Shown: positions 12,901-23,917 of the stretch, piece after piece
How the letters are laid out: each line of letters opens with the position of its first letter
Position numbering within the stretch: position 1 is the first letter of the stretch
NCBI GenBank assembly: GCA_025201805.1
Contig: MU619334.1
Span: 45,464-109,463, forward strand
Reading direction: 5' to 3'
DNA: 64,000 nt
Origin: Parasitella parasitica
Lineage: Eukaryota; Mucoromycota; Mucoromycetes; Mucorales; Mucoraceae
Translations under genes and position numbers: made by a program
The notes under the pieces: generated by a model
The model's input: the letters and a program-made list of their open reading frames with translations, nothing else
The model's database searches: none
Told to the model about the DNA's origin: nothing

Positions 12901-13329
12901 CGCCGGGGATCGGAAAACATGGCCGTGAGAATTGCAGGCTTTAACGTCATCTCCGTCATTCCCATCCTTCTTCTAGTACTATGTATCAGTGCTTTAAAAG
13001 ATTAGAAGTTCTGTTATTTGACAATCACACTCAAATGCTTCATTGAATTAAGTTTCCATTTATTATTTAGGTGGATATCGCAGATATCCCTGCATTTATC
13101 CTGCAATCGGAAAATTTAGAAAACATTTCCCGTTTGCAAGTTGGGATCTGTACGGGAAGATGGACCAAAAAGAAAAAATTCATGTGATGATGAACTGCTA
13201 TAGGCGTCTTGCTTGTTTTTTGCGCAAAAGTTTTAGGTAATTGACGGGAAAAATTGGTTATATTTAACATATGAAAAGACCCATTGCTCCCTTTTTTTTA
13301 TTCATCTTTTCTTTTGTTTACACTAAATA
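9985..13329. other. Long gene-free stretch upstream of the WRKY/GCM1-like gene
   Basis: 3.3 kb with no ORF that resembles a protein on either strand. Base composition is AT-rich up to about 11.8 kb and then becomes more mixed, with segments such as 12,360-12,460 and 12,690-12,960 looking less random (GGGAAA and TTCCCA repeated in both orientations, a GC-rich patch near 12,900-12,960). That distal part probably is an extended promoter or long leader of the gene at 13330. Confidence 0.45.
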
Positions 13330-14441
13330 ATGCTCACTAGCAAGAGCCTATTATTATCCCCTTCTTCTCCATCATCAATCTCAAGCTGTCCTCCCTCTCC
13401 TCCAATGTCTTCTTCCTCTAAATCTTTAGATAATGGCTTCTCAAATCTTGAGAAAGTGATCTCCACATATGGAAGTCAACCTGGATTGCTAGAGCTTATA
13501 TTATCTAGCAAAGTCGAAGAAGATCGCCGAAAAGCTGAAGAAGCGAAGCTTCGTAGAAAAGAAATTGATTTTATGCTTCAAAAGCAAGAGCAACAGCAAC
13601 CTCTGCAAGGTCCTGAAAAGACATTATTACCACCCATTCCACACAGAAGGGATTTGCTCTCCCCCGTAAATTCAAGCGGCTTCAACGATTCAACGTTACC
13701 GCGGTTACAACAGCATCATAACTTAAATCAATTTCCATGGAAAAAATCAGACTCTAATTCTTCCGTAAAGAGAAGAAGCAGCAATAGCATTGAAGCCTTA
13801 CTAAGCCCATCTCCAAATCCATCAGATTTAAAATTGCCCGAGCTTTCTTCAACCCCATCGTCCTCATCCTCTTCGTCTACCGTTCGAAGCACCTGCCAAC
13901 TTCCGTGAGTATATACATTTTGAAAATGAAACATCCTTTATGTAACTAAATCACTTTTGTTTTTTTCACTTATCCTAGTTATCCTACCAACAAACGCTCT
14001 CGGTCTATTTGCTCATTTGAAGAAGACCACGAATGCCCTACTGTTGGCCGTGCTCCTCCATCTCCTCCTATCGAATCTGCTACGACCACTAGTACTACTA
14101 ATATTACAAAGCGTCGTCGACGAGAAATGCAGGCAATTTCTACTATAATCGAAACAAGAGACTTTCCCTATAATGACGATTATCTGTGGAAAAACAACGG
14201 CAACACTGTCCATAAAAAAACAGGATTCAAAAGCATCTACTACAAGTGTTCCAACAGTGCAAAGGTTAGTACTACTTTATACTGTATATTCGCTACTCTG
14301 TTTGCTGACAAATAACGGTGAATTTAGGGCTGTCCTGTGAATAAAACTGTAATGTTCAGAGATAATGGAGAATATCTCATTAAATACAGAGGCCAACATT
14401 TGTCTGAGTGTAGTCGCATCAAACGTATTACCGACCTTTGA
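13330..14441 (+). CDS. WRKY/GCM1-superfamily zinc-finger transcription factor
   Basis: Three exons, 13330-13904, 13979-14264 and 14328-14441, give 324 aa. Residues 1-250 are Ser/Pro-rich and disordered with one short coiled-coil-like block (KVEEDRRKAEEAKLRRKEID, about residues 61-80) and a basic KRRRRE patch. The C-terminal about 65 residues form a WRKY/GCM1-type finger: LWKNNGN (residues 261-267, W and G at the WRKYGQK positions), GFKSIYYKC, then GCPV and a terminal YLIKYRGQHLSEC. Putative ligands are C282-x6-C289-x21-H311-x3-C315, close to the C2HC pattern of group III WRKY and FLYWCH/GCM1 fingers. The finger is split by the phase-0 intron after residue 287. It should bind DNA; targets are unknown. 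Family assignment is by motif and fold logic only. Confidence 0.75.
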
Positions 14442-14868
14442 TCAGTCTACCACTTGGACGTAACTGTATATAAATCTATGGTACATATATCGTGATGTGT
14501 ATACCAGATACCCTTTCTATTCTTATCAAATCCACTCACCCTGTAAAGCTTTATTTATTACGCTACTCTTTTCTCCCTTCTATGTAAATATAAATGCTAG
14601 ATTTCAATCCCCCGATTGAAATAATGGAATAAAGAATTATTGTAAATGTCTAATACATTAAACGGACGAGAAACGAACAGGCAGCAAGTACGAATGTCCA
14701 ATGCAATAAATATTTTAATTTTGTGATACAAATGATGATGTATGGTGGATATCCACATTAACACACTATTGCTCAGGTGATTTAAATAACATAGCTTTCC
14801 CATTGACCTTCTCCTTTTTCTTCTCTTTGCTTCTCTTTTGCTTTTCTTTCAAACAATATTAAAAAAAA

Positions 14869-15115
14869 ATGATTAACAGACCTAATAACGTACTTGCACA
14901 CCAACGATACTTCCAGGCTCCTTCTAAAGCCCCTCTTTGGATCAAAGGTCCAAGAGACAAATTCATCGTTACAATTGTATTTGCTGGCCTCGGCGTAGGT
15001 GTTATTGGGTCTCTTATTGGCGCTGGAAAGTAAGTACCATTCTCTATTCGACGTGTATTTCACTGTTGCTGATAACTATACATCTTGTAGAATGATTGTT
15101 GGAAACAAAAATTAA
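14869..15115 (+). CDS. COX7: Cytochrome c oxidase subunit VIIa/Cox7-like
   Basis: A 61-aa protein from exons 14869-15029 and 15091-15115. The sequence has the Cox7/VIIa layout: short N-terminal matrix helix with HQRYFQAPSKAPLWIKGPRD (residues 11-30), then one membrane span (about 32-52, FIVTIVFAGLGVGVIGSLIG) and a short tail. The Q..FQ....PLW..GPR pattern is what I use to name it; it would sit in the inner mitochondrial membrane as a peripheral subunit of complex IV. The short last exon encodes only KMIVGNKN. It follows the WRKY/GCM1 gene by 427 nt on the same strand. Confidence 0.75.
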
Positions 15116-15727
15116 ATTTGCACAGCATCCTATAAAATAAAACGGGGTTCGCTTCTTGTCTTTGAGTCGACTTTTCTTGTTTCATGTGTTGTACGTTTGT
15201 TTGTTTATGAGTCGACTAAATAAATGGCTACTGGCTCGAAATAATAACCTGCTTTATGGATTGGAATATAATTTATGCTAGTCGACGGCGCATTTTAAGC
15301 GGAACTCAAGCTACAAAAGCGTATGACACGTAGATGATGATTAGGGCAACTCAATTAATGCAACAGAACAGGATCTTGTACAATTAAGATGGAGGAATTA
15401 TTCTTTCATGACAATTATGTATGGCCCATGCTTCAGGGTTAAAAAAAAAAATAAGCTGATGGCATTAGGTTTGTATTTCGGGGCACTTGCTTAAACACTG
15501 GGTATCTGAAAAACGTTTGGTGATGCATACATTTCAAACCAAGTTTACGAGTGTATACTTGTATATCAGACTGGGCAAAGATCTGAACAAGCGTCTTTAT
15601 TCATCATAAAGGAGAAAAATTGGTATATATCATAGTTTTTAAAAGCAAGTTTTTTGATTATTTTTGAATAAGAGAATGGGATATGTTTGTGTGCGTGTAT
15701 AATGGATGTGCGTTGCAACAATGATTT
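15116..15727. other. Convergent 3' intergenic region
   Basis: 612 nt between the stops of the COX7-like gene (+) and the wc-2-like gene (-). It carries an AATAAA-type signal shortly after the COX7 stop and no credible ORF. Confidence 0.5.
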
Positions 15728-16949
15728 TTAATCTTGCATATCATGAGCATCGCCTCCTTGAGACTTGTTTGTCTTTGCCCATCGTAAACCACACGCATTG
15801 CATAAACTTTATATTTACAATTAAAAAAAAAAACCAAATATGACATGAAATCAACAACTTACGTCTTGGGGCCTCTGGGACCTCTTCTCCACTCAGGAGC
15901 GTCGGTTCTTCCACAGTCTGTGCAAATGCGCTCGACAGCATCTTCATTGTTACGTCTCTGAATGGAAAGAAAGGTAAAAAAAAAAAAAAAAAGTCAATTG
16001 CATGTAGCACTCGGATGTAAAGTTACGCTCATACCTTTTTGCCACCTCTCAAGTTTTCAGTTTCATTGATAGTAGCACCCTCTTCGCCAATGGAAGGAGC
16101 AACCAAGGTATTGAACAATTCACCTTCAAGACCCATAGAGATACCACGAGAACGCTCACCCAAATCAAAGTGGAGACCAGTGAAGAGAGAAACTGATTCA
16201 GAAACGCCATAGGTATTAAGAACACCTTGAGTGTAAACATTAGCAGATGGTGCAAAGAGCTCTTCGAAATCATCTTCATATTCCTCGTCGTCGAATTCAT
16301 TCTCACCAAACGAGGCATTGTTGACAGAATCATCGCGAACGCTGCTACCGGGGGTGTTTGTCAATGTTTCTTGAGGAGAAGGTTCTTGGTGCATGGGTTG
16401 CTTGGGAGCAGCTCTGCCTTGACTAGCATTGGCCTTGGCAATAGCAACCTTGCGCTTCAATATCTCGTTCTCCATCTTGTAATCCAAGAAGGTATCCATC
16501 ATGCGGGTCATTTCAGCTGGCACACTGCGTGCAGAGCCAAAAAAGCCTTGTTTGAAAAAGTGGCCTCGAGTTTCCAAGGTAGTATACTTTCCATCTTTTC
16601 TCAAGAAACGATAAATAACACGCATTATTGAACCGTTTGCTTGGGCAGTACGGAATTCACGGCTGAAAATATCGACATCATCGACATGGATGTATTCCGA
16701 GAAGCTGTGGCCCATCAATTCGGCTGGCTGATAACCAAGGAACTCGCGAGAGGCAGGAGAGCAGTACAGCACATTCAAATCAGAGGACAAAACATGGATT
16801 ACATCTCGAAGCTCCTCTAAAACGTTTTGAGACCAGTTTTTTCTGCGAGTGAATTCGGCTGGGCCGTTTGACATGGCATTAGAGTTTCTTGTGGTTAAAG
16901 CTTGAGAAGCAAACTTGTTGATTTGCATAACAGATTGTCCTGATTCCAT
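15728..16949 (-). CDS. White-collar-2/MadB-like PAS and GATA zinc-finger regulator
   Basis: Three exons, 16949-16035, 15957-15863 and 15806-15728, give 362 aa. A single PAS domain lies at about residues 47-145 (VLYCSPASREFLGYQPAEL, HVDDVDIFSREF, YRFLRKDGKY). The C-terminus is a GATA finger, C317-x2-C320-x18-C339-x2-C342, with CTDCGRTDAPEWRRGPRGPK followed by LCNACGLRWAK; the finger is split by intron 2 between GPKT and LCNAC. This PAS-then-GATA layout is that of Neurospora WC-2 and Phycomyces MadB, the partner of the LOV-domain blue-light receptor WC-1/MadA. Between the domains is an acidic linker (NEFDDEEYEDDFEELF). Mucorales carry several wc-2 paralogues, so which one this is cannot be told from sequence reading alone. 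Confidence 0.93.
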
Positions 16950-19335
16950 TTTTGTTTTGGTTTGTTTTTATTATTGCACGAAAAGTAAAAGAAGAGTAAA
17001 GAACCAAAAAAAAAAAAAGAAAAAAAAAGGGCGAGATGGCAAATAGCTATTTATTGACTAGTGCCAACTGAATTTTTTTTTTTTTCCATGTCAATTTTCA
17101 CTTTATACACATGATAAATTCCGCCTCCCAGGATGTTGTACCTGCCCCTTTGTTGTTGTTGTTGTTGTTGTGTTGTGCTGTTATCTCCTTACTTGAATCC
17201 TCTCCTTTTTGTCATTTTAAAGCAGTTGGATTTCAGACATCATCTTTAAATAAGGGCCAAGATCATATGAGACACAACTCTCCTTGTTTTCCTGCCTAGT
17301 CAATCTCATATATGCCTTGTCAAAGCACTTGGCTACATTTGCCTTGTTTGGCAAAGCAGGAGCAAAGGCGTTGAAAGCTGATTTTGTTTGTATTCTAGAT
17401 TGATCTTTTTTTCTTATTAAGGTTAGGTTGCAACAAGCAAGATAGAATTGATGTGAATCCCGGAAGTGATGCGCATCAAGGAGAATACAGCTTATATTTT
17501 ATTTCCATTATAATACCACATCTTTTTATTTTTATATACGTATACACGATAAATTATCTGTCCTCTGCGACCTTTCCCTGACAGATTTTACATCTATGTC
17601 ATATTTGATAAAAGCTCGATTGATTTGTGCGACAGGCGTGGTTGCACTTGTATCTGTGTGAAAAGAAAACTCCATTGCTGTCTGATCAAAACCTTACAAC
17701 TTTATGCATAATAATTAGACGATTGTTGTTGTTGGTTTTTTTTTTGTTTTCCCTGTAGTGGCAAATGTGAAAGGGGGGGGGGAGGGGAACGGTCCGTCTT
17801 TAAGTTTATCAAAATAGACATTCCTATACAGCTTGTACCTCCTTATATGGCACACATAAAAAAAAAAAAGATTGAACTAGAAGTTTCTTTGATCTTGTTT
17901 ATCAGACTAAAGTTACGAATTAATCAAAAATGCAGCTCAAACTTTGGTATATATGGTGCTATTTGGGAATCCTGGGTATATATGATATATAAAAACCTGA
18001 TCATTTGTGTGGGATGTTGAGATAAGCTAACTGCATGCTGATTTAGATTGAGCACCAGGTAATGGGCATAGATAAGTGCTGGGATAATCCGCAAGTCCTA
18101 AATTGCTTGGGTTATATTTCCTATTACAGTGAAAAACAACAAGTGCAACGTACTATACAGGCTTTTCATATGCTGTTGTTTCATCGAACTATGGCCTAGT
18201 CATTCCAAGCTCTTTTATGGATCAACCCGCTACATAAATACACTTTTTTTTTTCGCCACCTTATATTGGTTTCAAAGAGATTTCGTGGCATAAATCAGGG
18301 ATCGTCCACTATGCAGCCTCATTTATATTTACAGTGTCAGACACTTTTTACATGTAGATGCTTTTTTTGTTTTTGTTTTTTACCTTTTGACCGGTGTGTG
18401 TGAGTAAAGTTATGCATCAAACCTACCAGTAGACGGTCGCAAAGTGCTCAGCGCTGCTTTGAGTAGCCCATTAAGCTAGGAAAGTGGGCAAAGTATAATG
18501 AATAGACTAACGTATTCTACTGTTAGCTACAGCCCTTACTTGGGTTCATAAATTGAGCATGTTGAAACCAAGATAATTCATTGCAGCAGTGCGTATTAGG
18601 AGTTAATCCTGCAAAATCACTCAAAATTGTCGTTTTCAAATCGCCATATCTCGTTAGCAAGTTGCTTTTTCGGCCTGAAACTAGCAGATTCCTCTTCTTC
18701 GACAGAGAATTAGGGATAGGAACGTTTTTTAGCAATTTTTAGGTCAAAAAAAAAACCATTGATTTTTCTCAGATTTTGCCTTGCATCTATAAGGACCAAA
18801 CTGATCAATTTCGTAAAAGGCAAACTTTCACCTCAAAAATTACATTTTTTACTATAGGGTTTCTAAGCTCAAATGATCCTAAAGCCACGTTTTTTTTATT
18901 CAAAAGCTTTATATCACCCAGCAACTATGCAATATGTCGACTTTTTTCCAAAAAACATAAAACATGTTTTTTCAACGTAGCTCCCTCAAAAATGAGCAAA
19001 ACTTTTTTTAATTTGTACCATCAGAAAGATTGCTTTTCTGTGCATCTAAAAGATTATACTCTCAAGTAACGCATTTGTATCAAAATATTTTCTAAAATGT
19101 TCTCGAAGCCAAAGATGCCAAAATTGAATAAAAAAAGTTCTATTTTGAAGATTATCAACTTCAATACCCGACAGGTACATTTCTACAAGCGCCTACGGCA
19201 TTCAGTGAGCAAAATTACGAGTATATACCTTTACAATAAATAAGTTCATAGACATTCAAATACAAAATATCTGTTCTTTTTATTTATAGAAAACATGTAT
19301 TTAAGCGTCTTTTTGAAATTGATTGAGCCGAGAAT
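16950..19335. other. Intergenic, wc-2 5' flank plus AT-rich DNA
   Basis: 2.4 kb without a supportable gene. The first about 150 nt are pyrimidine-rich on the minus strand and likely the wc-2-like leader. The part 18,560-19,050 has a distinctive low-complexity texture (clusters of TTTTT and AAAAA around short mixed words such as ATCTCGTTAGCAAG) reminiscent of the repeat-bearing stretch at 56.3-58.3 kb, but I could not align them convincingly. Confidence 0.4.
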
Positions 19336-21288
19336 TTAATTTTTTGCCTGCTCCCATACTAGCTTTTGTTGCGCATTATTAGTGATAGCGAATTCCTCCA
19401 CATGTTCACACTTGATCCAGATGAGAAAGTTGCTTTCGGTCCCCTCATTGACATGTTCGCTCTTTGGGACTTTCCCAATGCTTTTGTTACCTTTTCTATA
19501 ACTCCAGAACGTGCCTTGGGACGACTCAATCTTCAGAATGTAATTTCCCTCTGGGGATGTTGCCTCTAATAAAAACTTGTTATCCACGCTCGTACTCTCT
19601 TGCTGCGAGTCGAAATGGAACGGTGCAAACACTATGCCTATTCTGCGCAATCGGGTAGACGGCAAGAAAATCTTGAGCGTGTAAAGATCGTTATCTGCCA
19701 GAATCCAGCTGGAATTGATCATCAAAGTGTCAACGTTTTTCAGTCTGCGAGATAGCGTCGGCAGCACTTTGTTGTATATAATCGACTTTCGGATCTCGAC
19801 ACATGAAAAGGAGGCTGAATTGCCTCCTTCAAAACCAGGCAGGGAGGGCTCATCGCACAGAATCATCTCTCCCATCGATAATGTTGAGCCTTTCCTGCCC
19901 TTGAAAGCAGAAATCGCATCGTCCAGAAGCTTCCAGCTTTTATCCATAGCAAGCCATGCAAAGCGTCTTCTAGCAAAAGCCACATTCGCATATTCTGGCA
20001 AGTGCTGCGCGCTTAGCAGGTATTCGTAATGCTCGGCCATAAGTTCGATGTTGTGTAATCTTACGTCTGTAGGTGAATACAGCTGCAGCCAAATAGCAAT
20101 GTCGTCTAACAAACAATCGCGATCAGCAAAGTCTTCTTCAGGTTCGACTTTGACCCAATGGAGCTTAATGGACTTTGATTTCTTGGTCCTGTCCAACTTT
20201 ACACGCCAATTTGATGCCATATAGTCTCTTTCTTGGTAATCTGGGTACACAGGTGCCACACAGTCAAAGTCTACTTGAAATTCCTTAATCTTGCGCGGCT
20301 CCTCCTTCTCCTCCTCCCTGATCGAGCGCCTGACCAAATTATCCACTCTGTTGCGGATAGGATCATCATTTTTGATAGCAATGCATACGCTATAGTTTGC
20401 GATCGAGGCACAGAGGTCCAAGTATTGATCATCTAGCTCTGGTGAAAAAAGAGCTATAGTTACGTCAAAACTCTCTAGTGCTTTGAATTTAAGATATATG
20501 TATTTAAGATGTAATGCACCCCATCTGGCGCTATTCGTTATTGCGATTTTCTTGATGGTAGTATTCGCGATAATTTTGCTGTAGTCCATGTCATTGCCGA
20601 CGGCATCTTGTTGAGTATGCAGAAACTCTATTGCGCTTACCGTTTTAGGCACAATGTCAATCACAGGATCTGTGTCTTTGGTGTTATGAAGTAGGCTGAT
20701 AATAATACGATTCAGTGACTTGAACAGTGGAAGGCGACTAACCAAGGTTTCTTTCGAGTCGTAGTCACCAAGGTAGAAATCACAATCCAGGTGGATTTCC
20801 GTCAAAGTGTCTTTGTACTTGAACACTACAAAAGGGTACGTTAAGAGTGCCTTTTGATTTTGCAGATTCTCGTCGATCCTCTTGAGATTTTTAAATCTGT
20901 CAGTCAGGAGCAGATGGCAGTATAATTCTGGCTTTTCAGCTTGTCCTTCAGCAATGATCTCCTCAATGTTGAGGCAGTTGCTCTCGAAATAGGTAAAGTA
21001 TCTTGGAACATCGAACACAATGGATTCTGAAATTTTAACTTTTTTCACTAGAGACCCAATGGAAGGATTGTTTTCGATTGTTTTCATAAATTTCATATGA
21101 TGACTTTGGCCGAGAATGATTTCACTGTAGAGCAATTTCTGTGCTGATTTACTCCAACTCTTGCATACAAGCTGACAATTAGCTAGGCTCTGCTTTTTTC
21201 GGTCATAATCGACGTCTTCAGTAGCATATTGAAAGATCTGGAGAGCTATCTCAAACGGGATTTTCTTCCAACAAGCAACATGAGACAT
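19336..21288 (-). CDS. F-box protein with LRR-like body
   Basis: A single-exon ORF of 650 aa starting at MSHVACWKK. The upstream in-frame ATG at 21372 would translate a poly-A tract (minus-strand T run) as polyphenylalanine, so I reject it. Residues 8-55 are an F-box: KIPFEIALQIFQYATED, then NCQLVCKSWSKSAQKLLYSE. The remainder has degenerate leucine-rich-repeat-like segments (FKNLKRIDENL, LTEIHLDCDFYLG, LKYIYLKFKALESFDV). F-box proteins act as substrate adaptors of SCF (Skp1-cullin-F-box) ubiquitin ligases; substrate unknown. Mucorales have large divergent families of such proteins, and a dead relative lies at 9-10 kb. Confidence 0.85.
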   Translation of the reverse strand: MSHVACWKKIPFEIALQIFQYATEDVDYDRKKQSLANCQLVCKSWSKSAQKLLYSEIILGQSHHMKFMKTIENNPSIGSLVKKVKISESIVFDVPRYFTYFESNCLNIEEIIAEGQAEKPELYCHLLLTDRFKNLKRIDENLQNQKALLTYPFVVFKYKDTLTEIHLDCDFYLGDYDSKETLVSRLPLFKSLNRIIISLLHNTKDTDPVIDIVPKTVSAIEFLHTQQDAVGNDMDYSKIIANTTIKKIAITNSARWGALHLKYIYLKFKALESFDVTIALFSPELDDQYLDLCASIANYSVCIAIKNDDPIRNRVDNLVRRSIREEEKEEPRKIKEFQVDFDCVAPVYPDYQERDYMASNWRVKLDRTKKSKSIKLHWVKVEPEEDFADRDCLLDDIAIWLQLYSPTDVRLHNIELMAEHYEYLLSAQHLPEYANVAFARRRFAWLAMDKSWKLLDDAISAFKGRKGSTLSMGEMILCDEPSLPGFEGGNSASFSCVEIRKSIIYNKVLPTLSRRLKNVDTLMINSSWILADNDLYTLKIFLPSTRLRRIGIVFAPFHFDSQQESTSVDNKFLLEATSPEGNYILKIESSQGTFWSYRKGNKSIGKVPKSEHVNEGTESNFLIWIKCEHVEEFAITNNAQQKLVWEQAKN

Positions 21289-21649
21289 TGCTGTGAATTT
21301 GAGAGGAAAAAAAAAAAAAAAAAAAAAAAAAGTGAGAAATGTGAAGAGCCAGTTGTAGTGTGCTTGCCACAACTATTATCATGACTGGGATTTCCATGTT
21401 GAATAACGCAGCTCAATCATTAACGTCAATGGGATTCGTATCGAGATTATTGCTCTAAAACTAGACTTTCTGCATATCACCCATATGCAGAATCCATGAT
21501 TGTTCAGTGAATGGTTTGCAAAGTAATCTATGAAAGCAAACCACATTTTAATTGGTGAACCATTCTCCCAGCAGGGAAAAATAAGCCTGTACTTTTGCGA
21601 TTAAAAATTTCATTCTTCTCTTTCATCAAAACTTTTCAAATCACACAAA
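21289..21649. other. Divergent promoter region
   Basis: 361 nt between the F-box gene (-) and SNU23 (+). A run of about 26 A at 21306-21331 sits only about 18 nt upstream of the F-box start codon, on its template as a T tract. No ORF. Confidence 0.5.
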
Positions 21650-21681
21650 ATGAGTGCCTACGGTGCAGGAAAAGCCGTGAG

Positions 21682-21718
<37 letters not shown>

Positions 21719-22503
21719 GAAAAAAAAGAGACGAGAGGCTCTACAGCAATCATCATACTGACAAGAATTTAATAGAAAGATACAGACTTTAGACGTACTT
21801 GGAATAAGGAAGAATACGCAGCGAAAGCAAAAGCTCGAGAAAATCGCGATCGTTTTGCAGAGAAGAACGACGAACGCAAGAAACTAGGCCTTCCTCCGTT
21901 GAAGGCACGGAGAGAAATTGTGGATGATTCGTCCAAGGAAGCATTAAAAGCTCGTGAGGAGAAAGTGGATATCGAGTCTAATGTGGGTAAGATCCAAGTT
22001 GTTCAAGCTGCCGATTCAAGGAAACAACCTGGTTTCTACTGTAAGGCCTGTGATATCACAATCAAGGACAGTGTTACCTGGATCGACCATTTGAACGGTA
22101 GAAAGCGTAAGTTTGCTTAGGTTGCCAAGTGTTTAGCTCGATATTCAACCATTGGGTTAGATTTAAACAATATTGGCGTGTCGAGTAAGGTGGAGAAAGC
22201 CAATTTGAGTTCAGTCAAGGAGCGATTAGCAATGTTGAAAAGAAAAAAGGAGAACCCTGAAAAAGAGGAATACAGTAAGCTGAATTATGTTCTGTTGCGG
22301 GTTGGTGCGGCTAACAGCTCCATGTAGACCTGGATGATAGATTAGCAGCGATAAAGCAGCAAGAAGATGAGGAACGACAAAAGAGGAGAGACAAAAAGAA
22401 GCAAAAGAAAGATCACAAAAAGAAATCTGCTGCTAATGATGATGGCGACGATGAGATGGCCAAGATGATGGGATTCTCGGGTTTTGGATCATCGAAAGCA
22501 TAA
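21650..22503 (+). CDS. SNU23: U4/U6.U5 tri-snRNP component Snu23 (ZMAT2)
   Basis: Four exons, 21650-21680, 21780-22106, 22161-22274 and 22328-22503, give 215 aa. Snu23 joins the tri-snRNP and helps activate the spliceosome (B complex). Visible hallmarks: NTDFRRTWNKEEYAAKAKAR at the N-terminus, VDIESNVGK, a C2H2 finger C98-x2-C101-x12-H114-x5-H120 (FYCKACDITIKDSVTWIDHL), the ERLAMLKRKKE helix, and the family signature DDEMAKMMGFSGFGSSKA at the very C-terminus. The last zinc-ligand His codon is split by intron 2. I chose the donor at 21681 rather than 21677 because only it keeps frame into NTDFRR. Confidence 0.93.
21682..21718 (+). repeat. (TAA)n microsatellite in SNU23 intron 1
   Basis: About twelve uninterrupted TAA triplets lie immediately after the 5' splice site of intron 1, so the donor itself (GTATAATAA) is part of the repeat edge. 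Confidence 0.95.
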
Positions 22504-22889
22504 AGCATAGTGTTCTGTAAATAGTCTTTGAATAAACAGCTGCCAAGGGAAGCATCCATTTTTTATTTTTTTTCTTTGCTCCCCAACCGAGCTTTAACCA
22601 TTCAAAGACGAAGATTATCAGGCCGCATTGATGAAAAGGACCACCTTAAGTCAAAGTGTGGTGAGTGGCATCGTCTTCATACTTGATACGAGTAAATTAT
22701 AGCGAGGGTTATCTTGTATCAAATATGCCAGTTGGACATCAACAGAAACAATTTCTTCCAGAGTCCTACATTTAAAGCTTTGATAAAGGCGGCCCTTTTC
22801 TCCATTCTCCAGCAGTAGATTTTACGCATTTTACAGCAAGCTTAAATACCATCCAAGCATTGGCATTGATAGTAGAATATGTGTACATT
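22504..22889. other. Convergent 3' intergenic region
   Basis: 386 nt between the SNU23 (+) and TRM9 (-) stop codons; AATAAA occurs about 30 nt after the SNU23 stop. No credible ORF. Confidence 0.5.
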
Positions 22890-23763
22890 TTATTTCTTAC
22901 GTGCAATGACATAATGGTTATCTCTATCATAACCTGTTGTTTCGATCTCCACACCTTCTACCTCTCTAAATAGATCATCCAGTTCACCTTGTTTGAAAAG
23001 ATGGTAATATCTATTCAAATACATACCGTCAGCATATATCAACTGCAATTTCGGACAGCTGCTCTACCTGTTGTATACCGCACTGCTGGCCTCCTCCTCC
23101 TTTTGTCCCTTCTTGGGTGTGAGCTTCCAAGGCACAAACACATCCTGCTGCCCAGGTTCAAAGTTTCTCTTGCTGAATTTTGTCTGTTCCAGCGCCCACA
23201 CAAATACCAACACTCTTCCACCAGGTTTTATGATCTTGAATATATCCTTAATTGCCTGTAATCTTCTCTCGGGGCTAGCAAAGTGATGGATAACAGCGAT
23301 AGAGATGGCGAAATCCTACCACCCATAGTTCTTTAATGCGGGAATACGAATATAAATGTAGAACTCTCTTACAAATGAATTGTCTCTGTACGGTAAATTC
23401 AGTCCATCTGCAACCATGCCTTCAAGTCCACGATCATGAACGATTTTGATCAAGTTTGCGCTCCTTGTCTTGCGAATTAGTCGTCATGATGGTGTTCCCG
23501 TATAGCATTTACCTGTCAGAGCCCATGATCATCAACTTGGGATTGACCCCAATGTATTTTCCATTGCCACAGCCAACATCAGCGCCCAAACTCCCAATCT
23601 CCAGGCCGTTCAAGAAATCCTCCACTACGGGCCATGGTTTATAACGGGTATCGCTAAAGTGCGAGGCAATAACTTCATACACTTCATGCACATTCTTTTG
23701 CTCATAGTCTGTTTCGTTTTCCTTGGGTGTTTCTACTGCAATAGGCTGTGGTTTGCTTGTCAT
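22890..23763 (-). CDS. TRM9: tRNA wobble-uridine carboxymethyl methyltransferase Trm9
   Basis: Four exons, 23763-23513, 23463-23373, 23315-23068 and 23010-22890, give 236 aa. Trm9, with its partner Trm112, completes mcm5U/mcm5s2U at the tRNA wobble position in the cytosol. The class I methyltransferase landmarks are in order: YEQKNVHEVYEVIASHFSDT, the SAM motif I ADVGCGNGKY (residues 61-70), MIMGSDRSANL (split by intron 1), VADGLNLPYRD, DFAISIAVIHHFASPERR right after intron 2, IKPGGRVLVFVWALEQ, DVFVPWKL, and the C-terminal YYHLFKQGELDDLF and TGYDRDNHYVIARKK. These match Trm9/ALKBH8 methyltransferase domains closely. There is no AlkB domain, as in other fungi. An alternative upstream ATG adds 15 residues of hydrophobic leader and is not favoured. 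Confidence 0.95.
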
Positions 23764-23917
23764 TGTTGATAAAATGGATGGAAATAAAAAGAGAGAGATC
23801 AGTGTCAAAAATTTTCTTTATTTGAATCACAGTTCTACAGTGGTGATAGACATTGCCAGCAAACGCAACATTTGCCGTTAGAAAAAAAAAACAAATGATT
23901 TACGTGCAAGATGCAGT

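Noticed and set aside
18523-19069. Short ORFs in the stretch between wc-2 and the F-box gene
   Set aside because: Sequence texture is that of non-coding repeat-like DNA; no protein family recognised and no conserved reading frame.
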